This document shows positions 10,793 through 22,382 of a stretch of DNA of 64,000 nucleotides, piece by piece. The position numbers and the translations under genes were made by a program. Numbering within the stretch: the stretch's first letter is position 1; the number at the start of each line of letters is the position of its first letter. The notes below the pieces were generated by a model. It was not told the DNA's origin. It ran no database searches and saw only the letters and a program-made list of their open reading frames with translations. This DNA is from Strigamia acuminata (taxonomy: Eukaryota; Arthropoda; Chilopoda; Geophilomorpha; Linotaeniidae): NCBI GenBank assembly GCA_949358305.1, contig OX442314.1, positions 3,971,087 to 4,035,086 of the forward strand, in the 5' to 3' direction.

Positions 10793-13700
10793 ATGGCTGC
10801 CGGACCAGGCGTAGTGAATGGATGTCCCGAGCCAGATATCGCCGATTCTCGAAAAAGGCCGTTGGATGGTGAAGGTGAAAGCGGTGTAACGAAACGATCT
10901 CATCACGGAGGAGGTATTATTTGACTGTGGGATGGATGGATGGCGTAGTTAGCGAGTTGCGGCTGTTGAAAGAACACCGTGATTCTTAACCCTAGTCGAG
11001 CGAGTATCGACTGTCGTGGCGAACCAACCCATCGGCCTCGCTCGTCTCAAGCAGCCGGCGATTCGCACACGGCCGCACGCAGCCCCGCGCCCGAGCACGC
11101 AGCTCCGCGCCCATCGATGGTGCAAATTTGTGCCGGCAACAGTTCGAAATTAACGCCCAGGCGGCTTGTCATAACCCGTGTCGTCTGCATTTTCAATTCA
11201 ACCCTTACACCCCCTCTTCCCCATGCATAAGTTTTGGCGTGCGCTGGTAAAACGAAGGAAGGAAAAAAAAAAAAAAAAAAAGTGTTTTTGGAAGTGATTT
11301 ATTCGCTTTTTCTCGGGTTTTTGAGACGATTGAAAGTCGTTTTGTTGAAACTTTTTTTTTTTTTTTAATTTTTTTTTTTTTTTTTTCTTGAGATTGCAAT
11401 ATCAGTGATATTGTTTGTATCTATTTTGCTGATTCATTTTGGTTTTATTTAATTGGGATTTTGGGATCGGCGGGTGCGAATCAAGTAGTTAATTTGAGTA
11501 TGCATATTTAATGTTAAACATGTTAATTCCAGCACCAGAGGCTTTGAGTGAAAGGGAAATTGGTTTGTGTCCTCGTTCCATATAAAGTCAAGCTCGTTTT
11601 TCATATTCGCAATTCGCAAGCAGTTTTTTCGTTTTCTTTTTAAATTTTTTTTTTATTTTATATATTTATATTTTTTTTTTTTTCTTTTTCCCCGACTCGA
11701 CTTATTGCATAATCTTATTGTTTGTAGTTTGCAACTTCCCGTTCCCCGTCCACTAATTGAAGACGAGCAAATAAGCAAATTGATGTTTTAAAATAAAAAA
11801 TAAAAATCTAAATTCATTTATTTTATTCAATAAAAAGTGAGTGTCTCTTATTGGGTTGAATTTGTCGCTGCCGGTTGTGAATTTGAATGTCTTTGACCTT
11901 TGGCTGAGGAATGCGACTCATTTCGGACCGAAGGAGGCGTCTATTTGATGCCGAATGCAACTGCAATGCAAGAAAATAATAAAAAATAATAATAAAAATT
12001 AATTTTTTAAAAAATTTTTTTTTTTTTTTTTTTTAAATTTGTCTTAGTTGTCTTAGTTCATGTCTTACCTGAAGTAGACTTTTTCTTTTCTCCAGTAGAA
12101 GGAGCCTTACACTTGAAAATCCTGGTACCGAGCGTGGCAGCGGGCGCAATCATCGGCAAGGGCGGAGAAACCATCGCCCAGCTACAAAAAGAGACCGGGG
12201 CTCGAGTCAAGATGTCCAAAGCTAACGATTATTATCCAGGTTAGCTCTTAAGAGCCGGTTGGTATAAAGTGCGATGTCAATAATTGCATTGGAACGTCGA
12301 GAAATGCGAAACAGGGCTGGACTGCGAACAAATTTAGTACTGCGAAAGCCGTAACGAGTCCATTACGCAGGGCTGGACTGGGAACAAATTTAGTAGCGCG
12401 AAATCACGCAACGAGTCCAGCGCTGCCGAAATGCGAATAATGATTGACACATGTCGGAAATTCTACTTAAAAAAAATTTTTAAGTTAGATTTAATTAAAA
12501 AAAATTAAATTTGCAGGTACCACAGAACGGGTATGCCTCATCACGGGTAACCTGGAAGCCATCATGAGGGTGCACAATTTCATAATGGAGAAAATACGAG
12601 AGAAACCGGACCCGAACGCGAAGCCCGCCATCGACTTCGACAGCAAGCAGCCGGCGGAGCGGGAGAAACAAGTATAAATGATACGGTCGAAACTCTTTAT
12701 AACGAATCGCGATATAACGAATTATCGATATAACGAATACCTAAAAATGCCATGTTAAAAAATGTCGATTTTCCCTTGTGATTCGTTATAAAGAGTTTCG
12801 ACCGAAGTGTAATGGAAATTGTAATTGGTTTGGGTGGTGTACTTGTAGGTGAAGATCTTGGTGCCAAACAGCACGGCCGGCATGATAATCGGCAAGGGCG
12901 GCAACTACATCAAGCAGATCAAGGAGGAGAGCGGCTCGTACGTGCAGATCTCGCAGAAGGCGAAGGACCAGACGCTGACGGAGCGCTGCATCACGGTGAT
13001 CGGCGAGATCGAGTGCAACCGGAACGCGTGCGCCATGATCCTGACGAAGATCATGGAGGACCCGCAGAGCGGGAGCTGCCTGAACGTGTCGTACGCGGAC
13101 GTGACGGGCCCCGTGGCCAACTTCAACCCGACGGGCTCGCCGTACGCCAACACGAGCCAGCACGGCTCGTCCACCGTCATCAACGGCAGCTTCAGCTCGA
13201 ACGGCAGCCTGAACAGCATGAGCCCGAGTTTGGGCCAGTTCGGCGGCGCCAACTCGCCGCTCGCCGGCCTCAACCTGAGCCTCAACCTGAACCCGATGAC
13301 GCCGCTCAACCAGATGAACCAGATGAACTTGGCGCAGGCGCAGCAACACCACCAGCAACACCAGCACCAACAACACCAGCAGCACCAGCAACAGCACCAG
13401 GGGCCCATGAACACGGGCCAGATGCTGGAGAGCATCAAGGCGACGCTGCGCAGCAACGGCTACTCGGAGCAGGCGACGCTCGAGATCGCGGGCGCCATGA
13501 GCACGCTGACCAACTACGGCATCCTGGGCCTCGGCCTGGGCTACGGCGCCCTCAACATGAGCGGGCAGTCGCAGTCGCAGCCGCAGCCGGGGCAGGTGCA
13601 GGTGCAGGTGCAGGGCCAGGCGCAGGGCCAGGTGGCGGGGCCCGGGCAGCAGGGGCTGTTCGGCGCGAACGGCGTGACGGCCATGGACACTTCGCCCATG

Positions 13701-14303
13701 CCTCTGGCGCAGGGGCCCGGGCCCCTCGCTTCGAGTAACGTGTTCGGGCCGATCGGGAGCGTGGCGAGCGGCAGCATGGGCTCGCCGACGGCCGGCGGGC
13801 CCGTGGTTGGGGTCGGGGTCGGGGTCGGGGTCGGAGTCGGGGTGGGCGGGCGGGGCGGCGAGCGGTACGGGGACGTGTACGACCCGTTCCGACGCAACTC
13901 GCCGTCGCTGGGCTCGCCGGGCGCCGCGAACGGGCTTCCGGTGAACAATAACTCGTTCGGGCTGGGCACGAGCCCCGGGCCGGCGATGGTGGCGCTGCGC
14001 AAGAGCCCGACGCCGAGCGACAAGTCGTCGGACACGGCCAAGATGGAGGTGGAGGTGGGCGAGAACATCGTGGGCGCGATCCTGGGCCCGGGCGGCAAGT
14101 CGCTGGTGGAGATCCAGCACTTCAGCGGAGCGAACATCCAGATCTCGAAGAAGGGCATCTTCGCGCCGGGCACGCGCAACCGCATCGTGACGATCACGGG
14201 CACGCCGAACGCCATCAGCACGGCGCAGTATCTGATCGAGCAGCGAATCAGCGAGGAGGAGGCCAAGAGGGCCCGCCAAAACATGCTCGGAGTGATGCGC
14301 TAA
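10793..14303 (+). CDS. NOVA: Nova/Pasilla KH-domain RNA-binding splicing factor
   Basis: Exons 10793-10913, 12096-12239, 12517-12671 and 12849-14303 join in frame to 624 codons, all with GT-AG borders. Exon 1c carries the family N-terminal signature DSRKRPL...TKR. KH1 (about residues 46-115) and KH2 (about 141-210) both have the GxxG loop as IIGKGG, and KH3 (about 538-608) as ILGPGG. Between KH2 and KH3 is a long low-complexity linker with a Gln/His run (about residues 304-325) and a Gly-Val repeat near 13805-13845. Nova proteins bind YCAY clusters in pre-mRNA in the nucleus and direct alternative splicing. The three-KH order and the KH2-KH3 spacer fit the family. Up to three start exons (8103, 9408, 10793) share the same splice phase. 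Introns 2 and 3 contain small inverted-repeat insertions. Confidence 0.95.
12311..12427. mobile_element. Small hAT-like MITE in Nova intron 2
   Basis: About 117 bp starting CAGGGCTGGACTG and ending CGAGTCCAGCGCTG, which are imperfect inverted repeats of hAT type. The 10-bp direct repeat GAAATGCGAA flanks it at 12301-12310 and 12428-12437. Inside, a roughly 55-bp segment is present twice (12312-12365, 12369-12422). Confidence 0.55.
12684..12804. mobile_element. Inverted-repeat mini-element in Nova intron 3
   Basis: A perfect 25-bp inverted repeat (12684-12708 and 12780-12804; the arm begins CGGTCGAAACTCTTTATAAC) encloses 71 bp containing GATATAACGAAT motifs. Arm sequence and size resemble pogo/Tigger-type MITEs of insects. 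It fills most of a 177-bp intron. No target duplication is obvious. Confidence 0.6.
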
Positions 14304-16833
14304 ATATGTAGAGGAAATGGCGTATTTGTTTCCCTCGCTCGCTTCTTCGCAAATTCTAGCTCGACCGAAAAGAAAAGAAAAGAAAAGAGAAAAAAAAGAA
14401 GCCAGCCTACCAACCTACCTTTTGTCGGGTTTTTGTCGTTTTTGTCGTTTTCATGGATCACTGTTCTTCATAGCCACTCGATCGTTAATGCAAAATGCCT
14501 TTCTTTCTTTCTTTTTTTATTTTCTTTCCTAACCTCTATAACTTCTCTAGTCCTGAAAAAGAGAAAAGTGTCCATCATTTCTGCTCATAGTTTTTCTTTT
14601 AATTAACTGCGGAGAAATGTAGAGAAATGTTGTTTTTGACTATAAATTGAATCGGAGCCTCGGACGGACAGTAGATCTGTTAACGATTATTATTATTATT
14701 ATTATTATCATTATTATTATTATACTATATATATTTTTTTCGTGTTTTTTTTTGAAATTATGTTGTATGTTTATAATGAAGTGTCATCCGAAATTTCACT
14801 CGTTGACAAACCTAGTGTACAGAACATAGTAAATTTAACAAAGTCATTTGACAGGATGGAAAAAATGGAAAAATATTTAAATTTTTGTTTTCTTTAGGTG
14901 CATTCATTTCATATGGTGGAAAAAGAAAAAAATAGAAATTTGTAAGAATTATTATTATTATTATTATTGTTATTTATTTAACTTTGAAAAGAAAAGAAGT
15001 GTGTGTTTATTTTGATTTGATTTGATTTTCTTCATTTTTAACGGTTAAAATTTGAAATAATATTTTAATGAAATCTTGTTGTTACTTGATTTGATTTTCT
15101 GTTTTGATTTTTGCATCGATATATCGACTTGTGTAGGGAGCTGCTAATTTAATTTAATTTAAATTCAATTTCTTGTTATCATGATTTATTTCGTGTGCGT
15201 GTTTTTTGTATATATGTCACAGGCTTAACATTTGATGTAGAAAATAAGAGAAAGAAAGAAACAAATTAATTTAGTTGTCGTGTTTCATAACAGGGTCTCT
15301 CTCAATGGTGCAAGCAAAAGAATTAATTAATTAATTAATTAATGTATTTTATTCACCTTGTAAATCACGAGTTGTGGATAGAAAGAAAAGAAAATTAAGA
15401 GAATTAAGAGATTTTTTCACTCTAAAAGTTAACTCGCACTTTAAACGTCATCAAGCTTTGTATTTTGAAATTTTATATGTAAACGAGTAACGACGCGATA
15501 GATTCATTTGTTTTGGACAGAATTTGAGGGGGCAGAATTATTGTAATGCACGTTTTATTCTTTATTATAATATAATATCTGCTCATGAAATTGCTCAACA
15601 AAAAAATCCAAAACCCACAATCCCTCATTCCCTCCCTCCCTTCCTTATGTTTTTTATTTTAATTTCTTTTATTTTTTTGAGTGCCAGGATTGACAAGTGT
15701 TTGAATATATATAATATCAAGTTCCTGGGGTTGATTAAAAATTCTATTCTATATTCTATATTCTATGTGGACGTGCAACGAGACGTTTTGTAAACGAAAA
15801 GAAGGAAGGAAGGAAAAACTAAACATTTAACTTGTTGTGCTTGGAAAAGTGATATTGCCAAAGAATGCAAACAAAATACAACAAGAATAATAATGTCTCG
15901 ATATCAACAAACAATACGTTTATTTGCTTCATTTTGTACGTTTCTCACTCGGGCAATTTATGCATGATATAATATCAATGAATCAAATCAATCAAATTTA
16001 ATAATTTCAAAGATCGGTTTAGAAGAACGAAGACGAAAACGAAAACGAAAACGAACGAGTGTGTGCGTGTGCTTTATTCATTTGCAGCCTCCCTAACTAA
16101 CTAACTATCTCACATAACTAACTTGTTCTTGTTCATTTGTCATTTCACTACTCATTTTGTCGTGTCTTATCATCCATTATACATGATCATTAAACATCAT
16201 TCCGGGATTATCCGCCGATGCTTTTTCTCAAATATTCATTACATCACATTTATATTAGAAAATTATTTAGAAAATTTAGAAAGAAAGGAAAAATAAGAAA
16301 GAAATTATTTATTTTACAAGTTTCATCGTCAAACTTCATTCCAGATTAAATCGCCAGTTCAATTTTACACCTGTCCACGTTTATTTCTTATTAAATTCAT
16401 TGAAATTACAAGGAGGAGAAATATTAATTCCTTCTTTCCCTTTAAAATCCTGGACTGATTGATCGATCATTTATCTGCCGACGCCAATTTGTTTCGAATT
16501 TCTTTTGAGCGAATAAATTGTGAGTTTTATTACACGTTTTTAGTGTTTGTATAACGGCCACGCATTCTTGAGTTTACGAGAGAGAGCCGGTGAAATTTTG
16601 CATCGTTGCAATCAGCTGGCGATGTGGACACGTGGGTTTGATAGCCACACCCCCGCACAGTACCGGCACGGTTCGTCAAGGGTGGAAAATCTTTTGTTGG
16701 AGCGACGTTGCTGTCGAATTTGGTTGTTTCCGAAAAGTGAATTTGATTTTTCCAATTCGATTCGACGTGAATTAATTTATGCTATGAAGCTTATGCTTTT
16801 TTGCGGCTCGTGCGGGACTGCTTTGAATCAAAG
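14304..16833. other. Nova 3' UTR and AT-rich intergenic DNA
   Basis: AT-rich sequence after the Nova stop, including an (ATT)n run near 14690-14720, (TTAA)n near 15328-15342 and several AATAAA-like signals. It probably holds a long 3' UTR, as Nova genes usually do. No coding gene is supported. Confidence 0.5.
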
Positions 16834-17494
16834 ATGGCCGACTTCCGGAAAGGTGAAATGGCGGACAGTTGGGAATCGCGGGTAAAAGAAGCCGAATTGC
16901 AATACGAACTCGAAAGTCGCTTGAACAGTGTCAATTTGATCCGACAATCGGTGGTGGAATTAAGAGAAGTAACGAATAAATTGAAAGAAAACACAAAGTG
17001 TTTAGACCATTTTAAAAATTCTTTATTAATGTTGTTTCTTGCGTCGGAGATGAATAAAGAAATAAAACAAAATTAAAAATTAAAAGAACTTTCGTAGTTT
17101 AAAGTGAATTACGTTAATGTAACGTTGCATTCGATCTACATTCGATTATTGTCACCGCAGCTCTTCTAATCAATTTTTCAAATTGTCTAAAGACTTTGTG
17201 AACATCCCGCATTGAAATAATGTTTGTTTGTTGCAGGACATTAAATGGCACAAATTGGAGCAGAAATGGGTGCAACAGGTCGCCCAGGTGGGCGAGGAAA
17301 TGCTCAGGTTGGTCTTGGAGTTGGACGGCGAGCAAGAAACAACGGATTTGCACGGTGAAGATCAAAGAAATGAATCCATTTAAAATGGAATTTTTGCTTA
17401 AAAATTTTATTTCGTAATTCCAGGAGTTCTGCAGCCGCTGCTCGTCCGCAGATCGGAGCTGGGAGCTCAGCTGGCAAAGCTGAAGAAATTGTAG
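16834..17494 (+). CDS. Small coiled-coil protein, 107 residues, unrecognised
   Basis: Three exons join in frame: 16834-16968 (donor GAA|GTAACG), 17237-17354 (acceptor TTGCAG, donor G|GTGAAG) and 17424-17494 (acceptor TTCCAG). The product is rich in Glu, Leu, Gln and Lys with heptad-like spacing and two Trp residues, and should form a helical coiled coil. There is no signal peptide or membrane segment. The first donor is the weakest part; reading through it gives a longer first exon ending at a stop near 17075. The stop codon lies 19 bp from the SCYL1 stop on the opposite strand, so the transcripts almost certainly overlap at their 3' ends. Size and character suggest a small subunit of a larger complex, but I cannot name the family. 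Confidence 0.55.
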
Positions 17495-17513
17495 ACATTT
17501 TTTCTCAAAGAAT

Positions 17514-20500
17514 CTAGATCTGGTGCCGTTTCTTTTTCTCGCCCAGCTTCATGGCACCCGACGTGTGCCGAGCGTTGCTTTTCGTAACCGGAACATCAAC
17601 TGGAAATTAGAATTCGAATTAAATTTTTGAATTAACAAAAATTGTTGCAATTTGTCCCATACCGCTGTCCCACGGCTCGTCCACGTCCCAGCCGGACGAT
17701 TTCGACTTGCCAAACGCTGGTTTGTCGAGTAAATTGTCGAAGAAGGCGTCGTGTTTCGTGTCGGCTTGGACAGCCCAGTCGTACGAACTGATCGGTTTCA
17801 AATTCGAACTGACCGCGACAAATTGCGCTTCGTCCATTGGAATTTGCTAATTAAATTAAGTGAAATTAAGTTAAATAAATTAAATTACTGTATTACCAAA
17901 TTACCTCAAATAGTAGCCGCGGCTACTATTCGAGGTTAACGAAACATTCGTCAATGATGATGGTTATTTGGATAGAAAATTTAAAAAAAAAAAGTGAAAT
18001 TTCAATGGAAAAAATTAAAATTTCACTTAAGTAAGTGAAATTTTAATGGAAAAAAGTGAATTTTTAATGGAAATAAGTGAAATTTCACTGAAATAATAAA
18101 CTTCAATGAAAAAAGTGAAATTTTAATGGAAAAAAGCGAAATTTCAATGGAAAAAAGTGAAATTTCAATCGAAAAGTGAAATTTCAATGGAAAAAAAGGG
18201 AAATTTCAATGGAAAAAAGTGAAATTTCAATGGAAAACAAGCAGGGATTTGTAATGCAGGGAAGCATTACATATTAGACTTCTAAACCCTGTCTCTCTGT
18301 CCCTAAATAAAACACCAAAATAAAAGAAAATAAAGTAAATAAATACAAAATAAAATTTTTGGCCAAAATAAAGCAACAACAAACATTATTAAGAATGTTG
18401 TAAACAACACATGGCAACCATTGGCTGATTCGGGGGCCAAAAAATTTTCCAGTTAAAGTCCACAGAAGTTCTGTGGAAATTAGGACATTTCGGCTGCATT
18501 TGAGTACTCAAACGCGGCCGAAATGTCCTGAAGTTTGCGTCCAAAATAACTTCGAAGCAATTTCACACACTCGGCCGCAGAAATTAGGACATTTCAGCCG
18601 CGTTTGAGTACTCGAATGCAACCGAGTGTCTAAATTCTGGAGGACTGAAAATCAAGAAAACTTAATTAGATGTTCGTTAGAATTCGCGTACACGAACGTA
18701 CGGGTGACACAACACATACGTCTAATTTGGTGTAAATTTCCCCTTCGGTCGCCGATCGTAATGCTACTTTTTTTCGACCAAATAAAAAAAAAATATATAC
18801 AGGCTGGTGCAGATTTCGATTTGGAATCGAATGAGCATAGTTTCAAAATTTATAAACCTAGTTTTGATATAGAAAATAGTATTTTACATATCGCGACGAA
18901 GATTTCATGGCTCACGGGATCCGCCAGGTGGCGCTAGTACAATGTTACAACTTCCTGTGCAGGACGGAAGTAGTATTATTAGACGGCTAAAAGTGCACTA
19001 AAACCGGTTTATTAATTCAACCGGAGGTCCAAGAAATCTGAAAATACCTTACAATAATAATATAAGCATGCTGAATTTAATGCCGTTGTCCGTTTTGCTC
19101 TAGCTGCTATAGTTTTTGCGGAATCGTTGACGACGGACGGACGGACGGACGGACGGACGGACAGACAGACAGAACCGTTTCATGAGACTTTCTAAACATC
19201 AGGTTTAGAAGTCTAAAAGTGAAATTTCAATCGAAAAGTGAAATTTCAATGGAAAAAAGCGAAATTTCAATGGAAAAAAGTGAAATTTCAATCGAAAAGT
19301 GAAATTTCAATGGAAAAAAAGGGAAATTTCAATGGAAAAAAGTGAAATTTCAATGGAAAAAAGTGAAATTTCAATGGAAAAAAGTGAAATTTCAATCGAA
19401 AAGTGAAATTTCAATGGAAAAAAGGGAAATTTCAATGGAAAAAAGTGAAATTTCAATAAAAATATTGAAAACAATTGTAATAAGAGCTGCGGTAATTAAT
19501 TAATTTTATACTTGAGTGCTAGACGAGACTGAGGACGAGACTGAGACCGAGACTGTCGTCTCCGCTACATCGTCGCCCCAATTTCCCGCGTCGTCCCATC
19601 CGTTTTCGGCATCGGCGTCCACATCGACTTCCGTCGCTGCAGCGGCGACGATCGTTTTGTTCTGCACAAAATCGAAAGAATAAACCGAAATAAAAATCAT
19701 TCATCGAGTAATTTCTACGTCTAATTGTCCCCAGTCGTCGATCCAGTCGTCTTCGCTGTCGGAGACGGATTCGGACACGGATTCGCGTTGCGGCGACCTC
19801 TCTTTGGCCGGCGCTAAATCGCTCGTGGTTTCGCTCGTGGTTTCTTTGACGGCGACCGGTTTGGTCTTGACGGTTTTGTAGAATTTGGACGTCAACGACG
19901 TGACGGCCCATCCGGCCCAACTCGCGGCCGTGTCCACAGCGGTCGGCGACGCAATCGAATTCACTTCCGCTTCTATAAAATAAAAAATAAAAAATAAACA
20001 AAAGAATTTTTGTATTTTTTTTATTTGGTTTTTCAATTTTCACCCATCGTGTCGGCCAGGGCGGGATTTTCGGACACTTTTTCGAGCTTGTCTAGAAACC
20101 CTTTGATCGTTTTAAACGCCTTGAGAAACGAGAAACGACGAGAAATAACGAGAAAATTGTTTTTCTAGTTGTAATAAAAACTCACTTGGTCACGAACGGA
20201 TTTGTCGGGGTCGACGCAGACGCAGGAGAGCGCGGGGATGACTTGGCGGGCGATGTCGTGCAGCGGGTAGTAGGCCTGCGTGGCGGCCAAGGCGAGGATC
20301 CCCGCGGTTTTGGCCGGCGCAAAAGGGTCCCGCATCGCCCGAGCGAACGCCGTGACGAGCACCTTTTGGCGCATTTGCGGGTGCAGGAGGTGCGCGATCT
20401 TGCCCAAGCACACGGTCGTGTTTGTGCGTATTCCGCCCTGAATAGTAAATATAAATTACGATCGGATCAATTATTATTCGTTCAATGACATTGTACTTGT

Positions 20501-22313
20501 TCGTCTTTGGCTTGTAAGCGCGAGAAATGTTTCATCAACTCCACGTTGAGGTTGTTGTAGTTGAGCTTTGGTGCGAGATGTAGCATGGCCTGGTAGCAAT
20601 TCGATTGTAATTCGATTATTTTGATTTTTATTTTTATTTCTTTAGAAGTTACTTTGACGGTGTTTTCTCTGATCGCCGGATTCGTATCGAGAAATCCTTG
20701 GAGGATCTTGGGGAAGATTTGGTCGTTGATGATGGCAGGTTGCAGATGGTCCACGAAATGTTCCAACTACAGAGTATTATAGAAAATAGGTTTTTTTTTT
20801 TAATTTCCTGTACCAAAATGGCCGATACTCCCGGGAATTCGGTAATCTTGGTACCATAATTATTTTCGATTATTTTCATTGGTTTTTCATCATTTTAGAC
20901 GTTTTAAAATTTATTTTTCATCATTTTATGCGTTTTTTAAATTGATTTTTCATCATTTTAGGCCTTTTTAATTGATTCTTCATCATTTTAGACATTTTTT
21001 GTGGATTTTTTAATTGTTTTAGACATTATTTTGATGGATTTTTAATTGTTTTACACATCTGATTACCACTTAGACTTTCTTGATGTATATTTCTTTGTTT
21101 TAGATGTCTAAACAATGAAATGTCCTTCAAAAGCTGTCTAAAACGAAGAAATATTCGTCAAAAGACGTCTAAAACAATAAAATATCCATTAAAAAAACAT
21201 AGAAAACGACTAAATATCCATCAAAGGATGTCTGAATTGATGAAAAACAGTTGAAAATATGTCTGAAATGATGAAAAATAGACGAGAAAACGTCTAAAAT
21301 GATGTAACAGACGAGAAAACGTCTAAAATGATGTAAAATAGACGAGAAAATGTCTAAAATGATGAAATGTGTCATGTCTAGACCGACCATGTTCGTCATT
21401 GCGACGGTACAATTCGTAAAGTCGCAATGACAAAGTGGTATTTCTGTTATTCTGGCCGGAACCGCAGGTACCGGTTATATTTTCAGATTTCTCGGTTCCC
21501 GATTCCGTAATTTTCAATCCCGTTTCCCGAGAAATCAGTATCCCGGTTGCCCGGGACCGAAACCCTAATAGAAAAGTAGAATGAAGAAAATTATATTCTC
21601 TTATTTCCGTTACTTGTTGCAATAGACGAGCGCGAGTCGCTCTGTCCGACGAACTAAACAGTTTAACGACGCAGGGGACGATTTTCTTGTCGTACTCGTC
21701 GTCGCCGAGCAGTTTGCCGAGCTTGAACATGCTCGGCAGCACGACCGAGCCGGCGTTACCGAACTCGTAGGCGTTGACGAGCTGCGGCAGAACTTTGTAT
21801 TTGCAAATGTCCGGCGGAAAACTGTCCAGCTGCTGCGTGAGGCTGTTGAAGAACTTGGTCTTTTCCGTCGCATCTTTAATCTATTCGGATAAATCAAAAC
21901 ATTTTCAACTAATATACTATTTTATTTTGTACACTTCTACATACTTGAATTTCTTCGAGAAACAAAAGCGTGTTGATGAAGACGTTGTCGAAGAATCCGC
22001 CCGGGCTGCGGCCGCGGCGCAGAAATTCGCTCGGGTTCGGACGACTGCCCGGATTGGCGCTCACCAACTGGCAATATTGCGAAGATAGCGATTTGGGGAT
22101 CTTCAATTAAAATCACAAATTATTATCATTATTTGGGTTGTTCACGAGTGCGATATATCGCAACGCAATTTTTTTATTTCCAAAATTGCACTGCGGTTTT
22201 TATAAAAAAAAACTGCAACACGATTAACTGCAAACTGCTAAAAACCGCAGAAAACCGTAAACAACCAAAATTTTGCAAATTTTATTTTAATTTATTTAAA
22301 AAAAAAAAAAATA

Positions 22314-22382
<69 letters not shown>

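Noticed and set aside
12786-14279. 497-codon minus-strand frame and other antisense frames over Nova
   Set aside because: GC-rich shadow of the Nova coding exon; rich in Arg/His/Ala, no domain, and the sense frame has three KH domains.
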